A stretch of 64,000 nucleotides of DNA from Diplonema papillatum (lineage: Eukaryota > Euglenozoa > Diplonemea > Diplonemida > Diplonemidae), in the NCBI GenBank assembly GCA_030068145.1, contig JAPJBO010000740.1, forward strand, positions 50,795-114,794, given 5' to 3'. The position numbers and the translations under genes are program-made. Shown one piece after another: positions 43,138 through 52,800 of the stretch. Every line of letters starts with the position of its first letter. Positions within the stretch are counted from its first letter, which is position 1. Below the pieces are notes generated by a model. It was given only the letters and a program-made list of their open reading frames with translations. It searched no databases and was not told where the DNA came from.

Positions 43138-43612
43138 TGCGCTCGGCTAAGGCCGGTGCGTGGCGAGACTGGAGGCAGCAGTAAAAGTTCGGAGAACAGT
43201 AAAGTTCGGGCGAAGCTAAGTTCGGGCAGTGCTAAGTTCTGGTGAAGCTAAGTTCTGGTGCTAAGTTCTGGTGAAGCTGAGTTCGAGTGATGCTAAGTTC
43301 GGGCGTTGCTAAGTTCTGGTGCTAAGCGCTCAGGCTGCACTGGTACTAAAAAAAGTTCGGGCACGAAGCGAAGTTCGGCCAGGGTGGTAAAGTCCGGGTG
43401 AAGCCAAGGTCGGTGCTCGTGCCCGGGGGGGGACACCCCTCGGACCCACCGAGCACGGGTAAAGTTTGGCGCTCGTACCCGGGTGGGGCGCCCCCCCCCG
43501 CCGCCCCCCTGGGGCAGCCTTTTCCCGCCCGTCCCCCCCCGCCGGTCCTCTCCCGGGGCGACGGGGTGACCCAAATACCGCGAGATACTGAGAAACTCCG
43601 CAAAAAACGCAA
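43138..43612 (-). repeat. Dispersed repeat, copy B (inverse of 1-692)
   Basis: Same structure as copy A but on the minus strand: units AAGTTCGGGCGAAGCT and AAGTTCTGGTGAAGCT, the G/C-rich block at 43420-43515, and the flank ACCGCGAGATACTGAGAAAC at about 43579-43598. A tRNA-like segment directly precedes it in its own orientation (43739-43670), suggesting a tRNA-headed SINE. Confidence 0.8.
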
Positions 43613-43669
43613 ATTTCGGGCACATTAGACCCCGGAGCAAACCTCGAATACAATCCCCGACCGGAAAAA

Positions 43670-43739
43670 TGTCACGGGCGGGGTTCGAACCCGGGCCACC
43701 AGCCCGAAGGCATTCGCCCAACCACTCTGCCACCCGTAC
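43670..43739 (-). other. tRNA-like SINE head (A and B boxes)
   Basis: On the minus strand: GTACGGGTGGCAGAGTGGTT, 23 bases on GGGCTGGTGGCCC, then GGGTTCGAACCCC. The A box (TGGCAGAGTGG) and B box (GGTTCGAACCC) are near consensus. ACGGG at the 5' side can pair with CCCGT at the 3' side. The anticodon arm does not form a proper 5-bp stem and the T-arm register leaves one mismatch, so it is unlikely to be a working tRNA. It most likely serves, or served, as the internal RNA polymerase III promoter of the adjoining repeat. Confidence 0.5.
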
Positions 43740-43745
43740 GCATAT

Positions 43746-44440
43746 CGGCAGGGGAGGGAAAACCTAGCTCCGCACTATAATCCAGTCCAAAAACAATACA
43801 CTTTTTTACTGGAGAAAAGTGGGGTTGGCTCGAATAGAGGCTATTCACATTGCATGATCATAGGACCTCCAGTCTCGAAAAATTCCAAATCTAAGGCTGT
43901 GTTTACCTCCAAAATGAGGTTTCAATTTCTCAAATTTCACTGCCACTTCGGCCCTTGTGGTCATGCGGCCAGAGGAAGAGGAAGCCGTCGCAGCACCAGC
44001 AATTTCAATTCTGGAAGCAGTCAGCACCTGTTTAGCACTGCCCTACTTCGCATCCGGTTGCGCTGCAGCTTCTTGCATGTTGCGTGTTTTACGTTACGGA
44101 TAAATTGGCCGATTTTTTCCACCTGCATGAGCCCCGCGTGCTCGTGCACCCGTATCCTTTTTTACACTCTGCTCAGCGACGCCTTTTCTTTTCGGGAGGG
44201 CAAAGAGGGAAGGGAGGGGTAATATTGCATCGTCCTGTGTAAAGTCATCTGCACCATGATCGACGGAATTCGCTCTCTAAGTACGGAGTCCAGTCTCGTC
44301 TGTATATGCGATGCGGTTTACCGAAGCCATCGAGCGCCACGGCCAGGGATGGATACGTTTAGTCGCTGATCGATGCTACGGCAGTTCCGCAAACCCACTA
44401 TTGAGCCGGTCCACCCCTCCCCCATCGAAGTGCATGCTTC
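43746..44440. other. Intergenic stretch, no supported gene
   Basis: Only short ORFs, with no recognisable domain. Nothing repetitive seen until the decamer array. Confidence 0.4.
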
Positions 44441-44443
44441 TGT

Positions 44444-44605
44444 CTATCACAGTCTATCACAGTCTATCACAGTCTATCACAGGCTATCACAGTCTATCGC
44501 AGTCTATCACAGTCTATCACAGTCCATCACAGTCTATCACAGTCTATCACAGTCCATCACAGTCTATCACAGTCTATCGCAGTCTATCACAGTCTATCAC
44601 AGGCT
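44444..44605. repeat. Decamer array 1 (TCTATCACAG)n
   Basis: About 16 units of a 10-bp repeat with occasional TCTATCGCAG and TCCATCACAG variants. Two more arrays of the same unit lie at 46331-46512 and 47840-47930. Between this array and the tail relic (44640-44800, minus strand) there are only about 35 bp. Confidence 0.95.
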
Positions 44606-44639
44606 TGAAAGCCACAATACCTTGGCGTATGTGGTCGTA

Positions 44640-44800
44640 AGTTCATGCGGTGGGCTGAATTAGTTTGAGCTAAAAAACAGAGAATCTAAGGCGAGAATCT
44701 GCGTCGCCGACGTCACGGTTACCTCTTCGAACGTGAACTATCGTGCGTTCGCTTTTTCAGCTCGCCTTGATCGTCGCGTTCAGGCGCGCTTGGCCGCCCC
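44640..44800 (-). pseudogene. Fragment: tail of the Cys/His-rich family
   Basis: Minus-strand peptide APERDDQGELKKRTHDSSRS followed by KR and stop matches APERDDQDELKRRKHDTSRA and KR of the protein at 46534-47784, with matching sequence past the stop (CCGTGACGTCGGCGACGCAG here). The upstream part is lost: the similarity breaks at about 44800, near a single TGATAGACTG decamer at 44818. Downstream in its own orientation it runs into decamer array 1. Confidence 0.7.
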
Positions 44801-44900
44801 AGTCCACAAGCCCTGTGATAGACTGTAGTTCTGCAAAGGGTTCGGTTTGTGTATTGGAAGCTCTGCCCTTTTCTCCTCCACGCATAATAAAATAATCCAA

Positions 44901-45435
44901 ATGTCGGGAAGCACTGGTTCAGGTGCAGAAGAGGAGGTTTCCACTTCACTATGTGAGCTCGTCCTTGCGTTCGTCGTAGCTCGGGTTCCGCTGTCAAGGA
45001 TCCCGACCCTCATCAAGGAAACCACACACATCATCTTGCGCCCGTTTCCAAATCTGGACTTGAGGAATGACGTAAGTCGACGCGCCGTACGACGTGCTCT
45101 TGGACTGAGCATGATCTTGCAGGACATGGAGTTTCTGCTGCGTCTCAATACTAGAGACATCTGTCTGTCTGGGGACGCGGGCGACTTGCCTGGCCGCAAC
45201 AAGGACGTCCTCACGCTATCCTTTACATACTTCGACTCAGTCGAAGCAGTATGGAGGAGGCATGCCGCCGTAGCTGCGCTTGTCATCGTCGACGACGCGG
45301 TGGTACGCCACATCGAGCGCACCGAAGTACTTCACGGAGCTAAATGATAAGTTGCTCGAACTTGGCTTCCAAGTCTGCGACGAGGCTTTTATGCCACGAT
45401 TGAAGACCTGTGGGAGCCGATGCGGCCTCTGATTC
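44901..45435 (+). pseudogene. Unknown helical protein, family of 28585-29032 (frameshifted)
   Basis: The ATG at 44901 opens a 148-residue frame: MSGSTGSGAEEEVSTSLCEL, then basic and hydrophobic helices, RRALGLSMILQDMEFLLRLN, and DDAVVRHIER. The match to the 28.6-kb copy then moves to another frame at about 45330 (KYFTELNDKLLELGFQVCDE, AFMPRLKT). One indel, or an unrecognised intron, therefore separates the two conserved blocks. The family pattern is RR-x-LGL-x4-[RQ]-DMEFL ... [HD]-AV-x3-I ... [KQ]-YF-x2-L-x-D-[EK]-L. No known domain. With the neighbouring relic at 44640-44800 it suggests a locus rich in copies of two unknown gene families. Confidence 0.5.
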
Positions 45436-46330
45436 CGCAAGTACTGTCCCCGCCCCTGTTCCTGCGACCCCTGAGCCCTCGACGGCACTTCCGCCCGCGA
45501 AGAAAATGAGGTACACTTTGGTGTGATGAAGTTCTTGATCCGTCTCTCTCGGTTTGCCTGCCACCGTCCTGATATTTGTCTGTACCGCAGACGTTTGCTG
45601 TCCTGTGCTTGACCCACATATTCTCGGAGAATGCAGGGTATCTCGGCTGCATGATGTCTCTTCGGACGCGCCGACCGAGTGACATGTTTTCGTCAGTGGC
45701 TTTAGGCCAATTTACATAAGACCAGCCATATAAACGCATCATGCATCATCGTGACCAGGTTAAGAGGAGAAGCCAGAGAACAGAAGTCAACGCAGCGGAC
45801 AGGGTGCAGAGACGGCTGGAAGTAGCACGTGAAGATCTCTGTCCGCAAGCCGGAAAGAAGTGCGTACATCACGTGGCAGATGCGAGAACATGCTTTGCAG
45901 CAATGTGCAGTGTGTGGCAACGCAGAACTGGGAGAAGTCGCTGAAACGACAACTCCTGAACGAAAGAAAAGATCCGGACCGGTAGATATCCTACCCGACA
46001 GTGAATCGGAACTTCGCTATCGTGTGGCCGTGGAAACAAACTCTGAGCATGGAATCAAGAGAGGAAGAATGGAGTATCGATTTGGTATCGGAAAAAGGTG
46101 CCGGATCTTCCGGAATTGGGCAGCTAGCTTCCTCTGGCATCATTGCACTCGTTCATGGCCTGGGTCGTCTGAGCTTGGCTGAGCTCTTCTTGATCTCGGG
46201 TCGCCGTAGGTCTCTCCCACAAAGGCAACCCCATTTCGCACCAGCCTCTTCACAAGAAACAACCGGTGAACAAAAACAAACTACAATACCCACTAATAGA
46301 GTACATTATGTCATCGAATATCACCCTGTG
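45436..46330. other. Intergenic stretch, possible exons
   Basis: A plus-strand frame at 45829-46182 contains QQCAVCGNAELGEV and a basic TPERKKRS run, giving a single C-x2-C pair. It overlaps another open frame (46001-46501) and has no clear start. Nothing can be assigned firmly. Confidence 0.25.
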
Positions 46331-46512
46331 GTCTATCACCGTCTATCACAGTCAATCGCAGTCTATCACAGTCTATCACAGTCTATCACAGTCTATCACA
46401 GTCTATCACAGTCTATCACAGTCTATCACAGTCTATCACAGTCTATCACAGTCTATCACAGTCTATCACAGTCTATCACAGTCTATCACAGTCTATCGTA
46501 GTCTATCACAGG
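46331..46512. repeat. Decamer array 2 (TCTATCACAG)n
   Basis: About 18 units, almost uniform in the middle and diverged at both ends (CAATCGCAG, TATCGTAG). The start codon of the Cys/His-rich gene lies 22 bp after the last unit, so the array forms its immediate 5' flank. Confidence 0.95.
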
Positions 46513-46533
46513 CTGCAGTATTGGCTGGATGGG

Positions 46534-47784
46534 ATGTGCTGGTCGGTAGCGGGTGACGTCTCGACGGCAGAGCTCGCAGTAGACTTCGAAGTGTACACCG
46601 GGCTCGATCTACCGGGCAGTTTAGTGGCGACGACAGGTGGGACGCCGCTGTGTATCCGTGCGAGAATGTTGGCGCGGATGCTGAAAACGATCGGGGAAGC
46701 GCTTGAGCGGAAAGGGGTGGGGCCGCTTCTGCCGGGTAGAAAGCTGGAGAAGATAGGTTCATTGAGAACGGTAGGGGCCCCCCCATGCCTCACGGGCTAC
46801 GAGATGAGGCCAATTTTCCGCGGCGGCGAGGAGACGATGGGAATCTTGGAGACGCAGCTGAAGGCGAGCCGGCATGCGTTCACCGGCGAGGCGTGGGGGA
46901 TGGACCTTTTCCCGACGTACGGAAGAGAAAGGGCGGAGCGTGCGGCGAGATGGGCGGCCTTCGATGACACTACGGAGAAGAGGAAAGGGAAGAAGTCGGC
47001 TGTCGTCGGAGGGGATCCGTGGCTCGTGCCGGAAGGGATTCCCCGACACGAGAAGTGGGGTGAGCGGGTGTGCCCCGGGCACCAAAAGGTGAAGTGCGAC
47101 GTGTGTAAGCGCCGGGGCAAGTCGGTGGCGTGGTGCTGCCAGGCCCATCACAGGGAGGGTGATGGCCTAGCCGTAAAAATGTGTGCCGAGCACCGGATGA
47201 CGCAGTGCGCCACGTGTAAGACGACAGCGGAGTGCTGTCGCAACCATCACCACCGATGCCTCGATCATGGCATGCCGACGTGCGACGGCTGTAAGAAACA
47301 CGCCGACCTGAGGAGTAGGAGACCCGGGCACTGCTGCAGGAAAGGGCACCACCGGGCGGCCGTGGCGAGAGGTGAAGAAACAACGGCGAAGAAGAGGAAG
47401 GCGGAGCCGGAGGGTCCCGCGCCAGCGCCGAGACAGGCGAAACGTGAGAACGTGGTGCTCGTTCTGCCGGAAGCAGAGGAAGACGAGCGAGAACCCGCAA
47501 CATCAACGCCGACATCAGCAGCGAAGGTCGGGAAGACGGCGCCAACGCCAGCGAAGAAGCGGCAATCGGACTCCGCGGCGGAGCCGGTACCGAAAAGACG
47601 CAAAGGACGCGTCGATGCGCCACGACCATCGCCCAGGCGCTGGGAAAAAGCAGAAATCGACGCGCAACCGATGAACCTCGACGAGCAATCGAAGGAGAAG
47701 CGAAGCACCAAACGCGCGCCTGAGCGCGACGATCAAGACGAGCTAAAGAGGCGAAAGCATGACACATCACGTGCGAAGAGATAA
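46534..47784 (+). CDS. Cys/His-rich basic protein with triple C-x2-H-x4-C-x2-C...CC-x3-HH repeats
   Basis: 416 residues from the ATG at 46534. Residues 1-110 are mixed alpha/beta without a known domain; about 115-145 hold ETMGILETQLKASRHAFTGE, also found in a relic at 20.7 kb. Residues 180-272 carry three tandem motifs: C-x2-H-x4-C-x2-C-x9-CC-x3-HH, then C-x2-H-x4-C-x2-C-x5-CC-x3-HH, then C-x2-H-x4-C-x2-C-x14-CC-x3-HH. The regular Cys/His pairs imply zinc binding, and each motif is a compact relative of the B-box pattern by eye. Residues 285-416 are charged and disordered with several nuclear-signal-like runs (KKRKAEP, KRRKGR) and a basic end. A nuclear nucleic-acid- or protein-binding role is inferred. 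Flanked by decamer arrays on both sides. Tail copies at 2.3 and 44.7 kb show the sequence has been duplicated repeatedly. Confidence 0.7.
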   Translation: MCWSVAGDVSTAELAVDFEVYTGLDLPGSLVATTGGTPLCIRARMLARMLKTIGEALERKGVGPLLPGRKLEKIGSLRTVGAPPCLTGYEMRPIFRGGEETMGILETQLKASRHAFTGEAWGMDLFPTYGRERAERAARWAAFDDTTEKRKGKKSAVVGGDPWLVPEGIPRHEKWGERVCPGHQKVKCDVCKRRGKSVAWCCQAHHREGDGLAVKMCAEHRMTQCATCKTTAECCRNHHHRCLDHGMPTCDGCKKHADLRSRRPGHCCRKGHHRAAVARGEETTAKKRKAEPEGPAPAPRQAKRENVVLVLPEAEEDEREPATSTPTSAAKVGKTAPTPAKKRQSDSAAEPVPKRRKGRVDAPRPSPRRWEKAEIDAQPMNLDEQSKEKRSTKRAPERDDQDELKRRKHDTSRAKR

Positions 47785-47839
47785 CCGCGCCGTCGGCGAT
47801 GCAGATTATCGCCACAGATTCTTTGCATTCTAATCCAAA

Positions 47840-47930
47840 CTATCACAGTCTATCACAGTCTATCACAGTCTATCACAGTCTATCACAGTCTATCACAGTC
47901 TATCACAGTCTATCACGGACTATTACAGGC
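47840..47930. repeat. Decamer array 3 (TCTATCACAG)n
   Basis: About eight units beginning 55 bp after the stop codon of the Cys/His-rich gene, in the same orientation as the array upstream of it. The gene therefore sits between direct copies of the array. Confidence 0.95.
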
Positions 47931-47958
47931 CATCAGGATGGGGTGAACCGGCTCAACT

Positions 47959-48075
47959 ATGCAGCCTGAGTTCAGCCCCGCGCATCTACGCTCACAAGGC
48001 AACCTCACTTCGGTGTGAGGGATCAGTCCTGACCGAGCCTAATGCCTGCCGGGCGCCTGCTCCGTTGCGGTGTTT
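47959..48075 (+). repeat. Structured 115-bp duplicated segment, copy 1
   Basis: Begins ATGCAGCCTGAGTTCAGCCC and ends CTGCTCCGTTGCGG. Contains a CAC-TTCG-GTG hairpin and a GGATCAG/CTGACC hairpin. Copy 2 at 48226-48340 is almost identical, with a 3-bp insertion before the first hairpin and a few substitutions. The high conservation of an apparently non-coding segment with stable UUCG loops suggests a structured RNA or a repeat head. I do not recognise it as snRNA, 5S rRNA or tRNA. Confidence 0.6.
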
Positions 48076-48225
48076 GCTTTTCTGACCAATGCGTTCCACG
48101 TCTGAAGGGTCCTTGCATTAAGTTCGCGCCTTCTGAGGGTATACAGACTTGATCACGACTTTAGGAACGAAGCTTACTCTTGAGATCCGGTGTGGAGGGC
48201 CATTGTTACCTGACAAAACCCACTC

Positions 48226-48340
48226 ATGCAGCCTGAGTTCAGCCCCGCACATCTATGCTCACAAGGCAACCTGATCACTTCGGTGTGAGGGATCAGTCCT
48301 GACCGAGCCTATTGCCTGCCGGGCGCCTGCTCCGTTGCGG
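48226..48340 (+). repeat. Structured 115-bp duplicated segment, copy 2
   Basis: Second copy, 267 bp downstream of copy 1. The GATCACTTCGGTG...GGGATC pairing is longer here than in copy 1. Downstream (48346-48420) a GAATCATGTTCCACGTCCTG segment is itself present twice. Confidence 0.6.
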
Positions 48341-48589
48341 TCCTACGAATCATGTTCCACGTCCTGTGATTCGTACTTTAAAACTTAATCCATGAATCAT
48401 GTTCTACCTCCTGTGATTCGTGTGGACTTTTAGCAACCTTGTACCTTCCTACAGCAGGACAGGTTCTGCATCTGTTCATTGGGTAACTAATTTTGTTCCC
48501 GTTCTTCCCATTGAAAGAAACCAAGGACCTAGAAGACCCACCCTTCCTGTTGATCTTGCAGCACCAACCGCCAGGGCTTGGTCTGGTCA

Positions 48590-48850
48590 GGCAGTCCAGA
48601 CTGGTCGGACTCTGGCTCAGCCGGACTAGACTGGTCAGGCTCCAGCCTCCAGCCTGCCAAGCTTGTCGGACTGTCTGGTCTGTCCAGGCTGTCCAGGCTG
48701 TTTGGTTTGTCCAGGCTGGTCGGACTGTCTGGTCAGTCCAGGCTGTCTGGTCAGTCCGGGTCGGACTGACCGGTCTGGTCAGGCGTCCAGGCTGTCCAGG
48801 CTGTCTGGTCTATCCAGGCTGGTCGGACTGACTGGTCTGGCCAGGTTCTG
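48590..48850. repeat. TCCAGGCTGTC / GGTCGGACTG minisatellite
   Basis: Irregular tandem array of 10- to 12-bp words (TCCAGGCTG, GGTCGGACTG, TCTGGTCAG) without fixed order. Non-coding. Confidence 0.8.
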
Positions 48851-48855
48851 TGGTC

Positions 48856-49020
48856 AACAAATTTTGTTCCCTTATATCCCAATGGGACAACAAATTTTGT
48901 TCCCTTATATCCCAACCAACAAATTTTGCTCCCTTATTTCCCAATGGGATTGCCTTGCCCAAGGCAATCCTGTTGGGATATAAGGGAACAAATTTTCAAG
49001 TGTTGGGATATAAGGGAATT
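48856..49020. repeat. Inverted repeat of ACAAATTTTGTTCCCTTATA units
   Basis: Three units of CAACAAATTTTGTTCCCTTA plus TATCCCAA in plus orientation are followed, across the palindrome GATTGCCTTG-CC-CAAGGCAATC (48948-48971), by two units in minus orientation. A fold-back structure like the larger one at 18550-19335. Confidence 0.85.
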
Positions 49021-49044
49021 ACACCATTATCCGAGTCTAGAGGT

Positions 49045-49105
49045 TGGTAAATTGAAATTCTCAATTTAGCTCTCTAGCGAGCTACCCCACTTTTCTGGGG
49101 CAGGC
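49045..49105. repeat. Dispersed CTCTAGCGAGCTA element, copy 2
   Basis: AAATTGAAATTCTCAATTTA, GCTCTCTAGCGAGCTACCCC and TTCTGGGGCA parallel 26725-26790 in order and spacing. Directly followed by a T-run and the tRNA-like segment at 49201. Confidence 0.6.
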
Positions 49106-49200
49106 CGTGGGGTACCCCCACCCCGGGCTTTTTTTTTACCGTTTTTTCATTGTACTTTTGAGAATTCAAAATTCGTCGGAAAATTTTCTCGCGGCAGACA

Positions 49201-49270
49201 ACGGTGTGGCACAGTCGTCAGTTGACGACGTTCCTTACCTACGGGTGGGAGGTTCGGTTCCCGCCGGTGG
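49201..49270 (+). other. tRNA-like SINE head
   Basis: TGGCACAGTCGTCAG (A box-like, 49207) and GGTTCGGTTCC (B box-like, 49251-49261) are 30 bases apart. A full cloverleaf is not evident. A G/C-rich GGTCCGG block (about 49316-49400) and an array of CGAACTTGCCATCA and 36-bp units follow, the same order as in the 43.1-43.7 kb element (head, G/C block, array). Probably a related tRNA-headed repeat. Confidence 0.45.
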
Positions 49271-49447
49271 ACTTTTTTCCGGGTCTGCACTCAGCATCAA
49301 AGGTTCACCAGGGGCGGTCCGGAGGGGCCCTCCCCCCTGGATAAGGGCCCGCAACTTGCCATCATCAAGGTTTTCCGGGGGGGGGTCCGGGGTACGCGCC
49401 CCGAACTTGCTATCATCCCAACCGAACTTGCCATCAGGGTTCAACGG

Positions 49448-49850
49448 GTTCGGGTTTTCACAAACGCCGAACTGGACAAAAAGGTTCGGGTTTGCACCAA
49501 CGCCGGACCTGGGCAAAAGGTGCGGATTTGCACCAACGCCAGGCTGAGCAAAACAATTCGGGTTGGACAAACCGGACCGGCAAGAAGCTTCGGGTTTGCA
49601 CAACGCCGGACTGGGCAAACGGTTCGGGTTGCACAAACGCTGGACTGGACAAAAAGGTTCGGGTTTGCGCAAACGCCGGACTGGACAAAAAGGTTCGGGT
49701 TTGCGCAAGCGCCGGACTGGACAAAAAGGTTCGGGTTTGCACAAACGCCGGACTGGACAAAAAGGTTCGGGTTTGCGCAAACGCCGGACTGGACAAAAAG
49801 GTTCGGGTTTGCACAAACGCCGGACTGGGCAAAAAGGTTCGTGTGCTTCC
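49448..49850. repeat. 36-bp tandem array (GTTCGGGTTTGCACAAACGC units)
   Basis: About eleven copies of a 36-bp unit GTTCGGGTTTGCRCAAACGC-CGGACTGGACAAAAAG, better conserved toward the 3' side. The length is a multiple of 3, so all six frames are open or nearly so; there is no sign of protein coding such as a start or domain. Confidence 0.9.
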
Positions 49851-49869
49851 GTTCCAGGGAGGACCTAAC

Positions 49870-52800
49870 TCTTGCAACCCTGCTATTTAATCCGAATGGC
49901 CATCTTCACATTTGAATGCTGTGGCCGTCCTCTGCCCTCCTTGCCGCAGTCCCGAACCTCGTCGAACTCCCCGAAACCCATCAAAAATACCCGATATTTC
50001 TGCGGAGCGGGTGGTATTTGCATAAAAAGACGCATCAAAACCGGCGGCTTTTTTGGCCAGCTCCAAAAATTGAGCTTTTGGGCCTGCTCCGCTTAGTCCC
50101 CGACCTATTGGATCGCTGAGTAGAATCCCCGCATTTTCCGCATCATTAATTCTCATCAGCTTTCGGTAAGGTGTGGCTGTCCACCAACGAAAAAATTCGA
50201 AATGCGGAGCTTTCAACATGAACTATAAAAGAAACGTTCGGTTCATGCGCGAATCCTTGGCTTGGGCGAATCGCGGCTGTCAAGATCCGATCAAGCACTG
50301 CAAATAGGCCCAGCTTTTCAAACGAGTCGTGCATCCGATGGTAAAAACAATTTCCTCCTGATGCGTCCGCAAAAGCGCTTCTCTTCTTTGCACACCATGT
50401 TTTGCAGTGTCACGATGGTGCGAATCAATACGTTTTCTCATGCAGCTTCCGCTCACAACTGAAGCAGCAGTTGACGGCCTCCGACTTTGAGCCAAGAGAA
50501 GGCAGCTCTACCTCAAATGAAATCTCCACACCATATTCTATCAGCATAAAGCGACTGCACATTCAACCAACGAAGGGTTTTCGCTCTAGGGTCTTAGGCT
50601 CACTTGATCTTTTTCTGCTTGAGCTCACATAGTGATCTGGACGTGCACCGTTTGAACTGGACGTTGCTGTCGAGCTTGATCTGTGTTACCCTTCCGTTCA
50701 AGAGCAAAGTCATCGGCACCTGAGTTTCGAACCAAATTTGACAAAATGGGAAATAATGTAAAATAGGTTGCACAGAAACAAATTAAGTAAAATTTCGCTC
50801 TCTAGTTAGAGAGTGCAGCAGATCTTTTGTTCTAGCCGTTATGGGTAGAGAGGGGAAGCTGACACTGGCGTGGCTATTCCCCGAACCCGTACACTATGTT
50901 TCTTCAGAGGATCTGTGTTGGAACCAATGCAATGAAATAATGAGAATCGCATGAGAACTCGTAGCTTATATAAAAACAGGCCGTTCACACTATTGAAACT
51001 TAGGACAGTGGTGTTTGTTTCCGCAAACGGAAACAGCTCAACAGGGGATTTTTGCTGCCTCGTTCTGGCAGCCTGCGCCCCTGTGTGCACGAACTAGTTT
51101 AGCAGTTCAGAAAAGGTTTAGAGCGCAGCGCTCTAGACTGCAGGTAGCAGGTGTGCTGCTTATTCCAGCAGCTTGCAGCTGCAGTTTCTCGTCAAGCACT
51201 TGTCTCAAAACGGTCTTTCTCTTCCAACACCCCCCATTCCACGAAAGATGACGCACTTCTTTCGTCTGAAATGCAGCCCGAAAGTGGTCAAAATGTTTGA
51301 AAAATCTTTTGGATAACAATTTGGCTAATACAGGCAAGCAAAAAGCAACCACACAACAAGAAATCTGGCGCCCAGATGGACAAGTCGGCGCTTTTGGGGC
51401 TGTTTCAGACACCCAAGCGAAAAAGCCGGCTGAACACCTAGGGAAGCCCAAATTGTATTTGAGACTGAAAACGACGAAAAAGACCAAAAGACCAAAAAAG
51501 ACGAGGCACCCTATGAAAACACCACCGACGGCAGTGACAGTGACTTCCCGAAAGTTTTTTTTTTTCCACACACTGTCGGAGAGCGCGGAACACGAACACC
51601 GATCCCAATCACTCCCTTGACTCGAGAGCGGGGGCAAACATGGCTTCAGGGCCAAAGACTTTCAGCATATGGACGCGGTGCCGCGCTGACGAGAGCCGAC
51701 CCCAGACACAACACATTTTTCTCCCAATTCCAAAATCAGGCTTGACGGCCAATATAATCCTAGTAAAGTTGGTCCACCATTACACATCGAGAGAGAACGA
51801 AAACCTGCTGTTCGTCGTAGCCATCGTCATATTTCTTCAGCACGGCATAAAAATGACCTTCACTCGCTCTTCCAGTGTGGATGAGGGTTCATGAAGTCAT
51901 TTCACGTAGGTGTCTTCTCCGACTAAAGTGGTTTGTTGAATCGGGGTGCAGGCCGGTCTCGTTGCAGTAGTTTGGAAGTGCGTAGTGTTCACATCACACA
52001 CAGTGTTCCACAATAAAAATCGCCTGTAGTACAGTACTCGTCTACACGAGTTTGGACGACAATGCCACGTAATTGCGAGTCATCTGACGACCTGTATACG
52101 GTGAGGTTCAGCCTCAGAATAAAGAGGGTGTGCCCGGGTCATACCCAAAAAGGGGTGTGCTTCAACTAAAACCGTGTAAGTCCACACCCGAAAAGCGGGC
52201 CCGCTTTTTGAAATCTAGCTTCTGAGGCCAGACTCCACCGTGCATGCACCCTAGGATCACGAGGATCTACCTTCTTACCTAGAGAACGTCGTATTCTTGC
52301 ACTAGGGGTTTCTAGATTGCCACTCGAGCCCTATGTACGTCCATGGGTGCAAATATGACATGTACACGCGTGTACTTGCTTGACGAGTACCTACTTGTCA
52401 TGGATTGTACTCGTCATTGTACTTGTCATTCGTCTGTATTACATGTACATTGTACTTGTCAGATGACAACTACGTGGTATAAGATTTTACCTCTTGCATA
52501 TTTTCCCAAGTTCTTACTCACAAGAGAAAGAAATTCTTGGATTCTTAGGCCGATGGCTACTGCGCCTTTCTGCCCCCATTTCTGCCCCAATAAGGCATTC
52601 CGCGAAAATTGCATTTCAAAAGCAGCTGTCCTCAAAAGTCCCGAACCGGCCATCCACCTACACATGGCAGAAACCGGGGAAACTTAAAAATAATGTGACA
52701 CTTTTCGTGAAGTGTATGACACACAGCTATCTGGCACTCAACAAGGCGGTTCAATAATTCCACATCAGATGTGGTCTCAATCTTTAATTCTTGACAGCGT

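Noticed and set aside
43670-43739. Functional tRNA gene
   Set aside because: A and B boxes are good, but the anticodon stem does not pair and the T-arm/acceptor register is off by one base. Annotated as a tRNA-like head instead.
44311-46556. Tyr/His/Ser/Gln repeat proteins (SITVYHSLSQ)
   Set aside because: The decamer TCTATCACAG read in three frames gives this 10-residue repeat. No other evidence of coding.
46560-46640. PiggyBac-like FEVYTG word in the Cys/His-rich protein
   Set aside because: The catalytic Asp motifs that follow this word in PiggyBac transposases are missing, so the match is likely chance.
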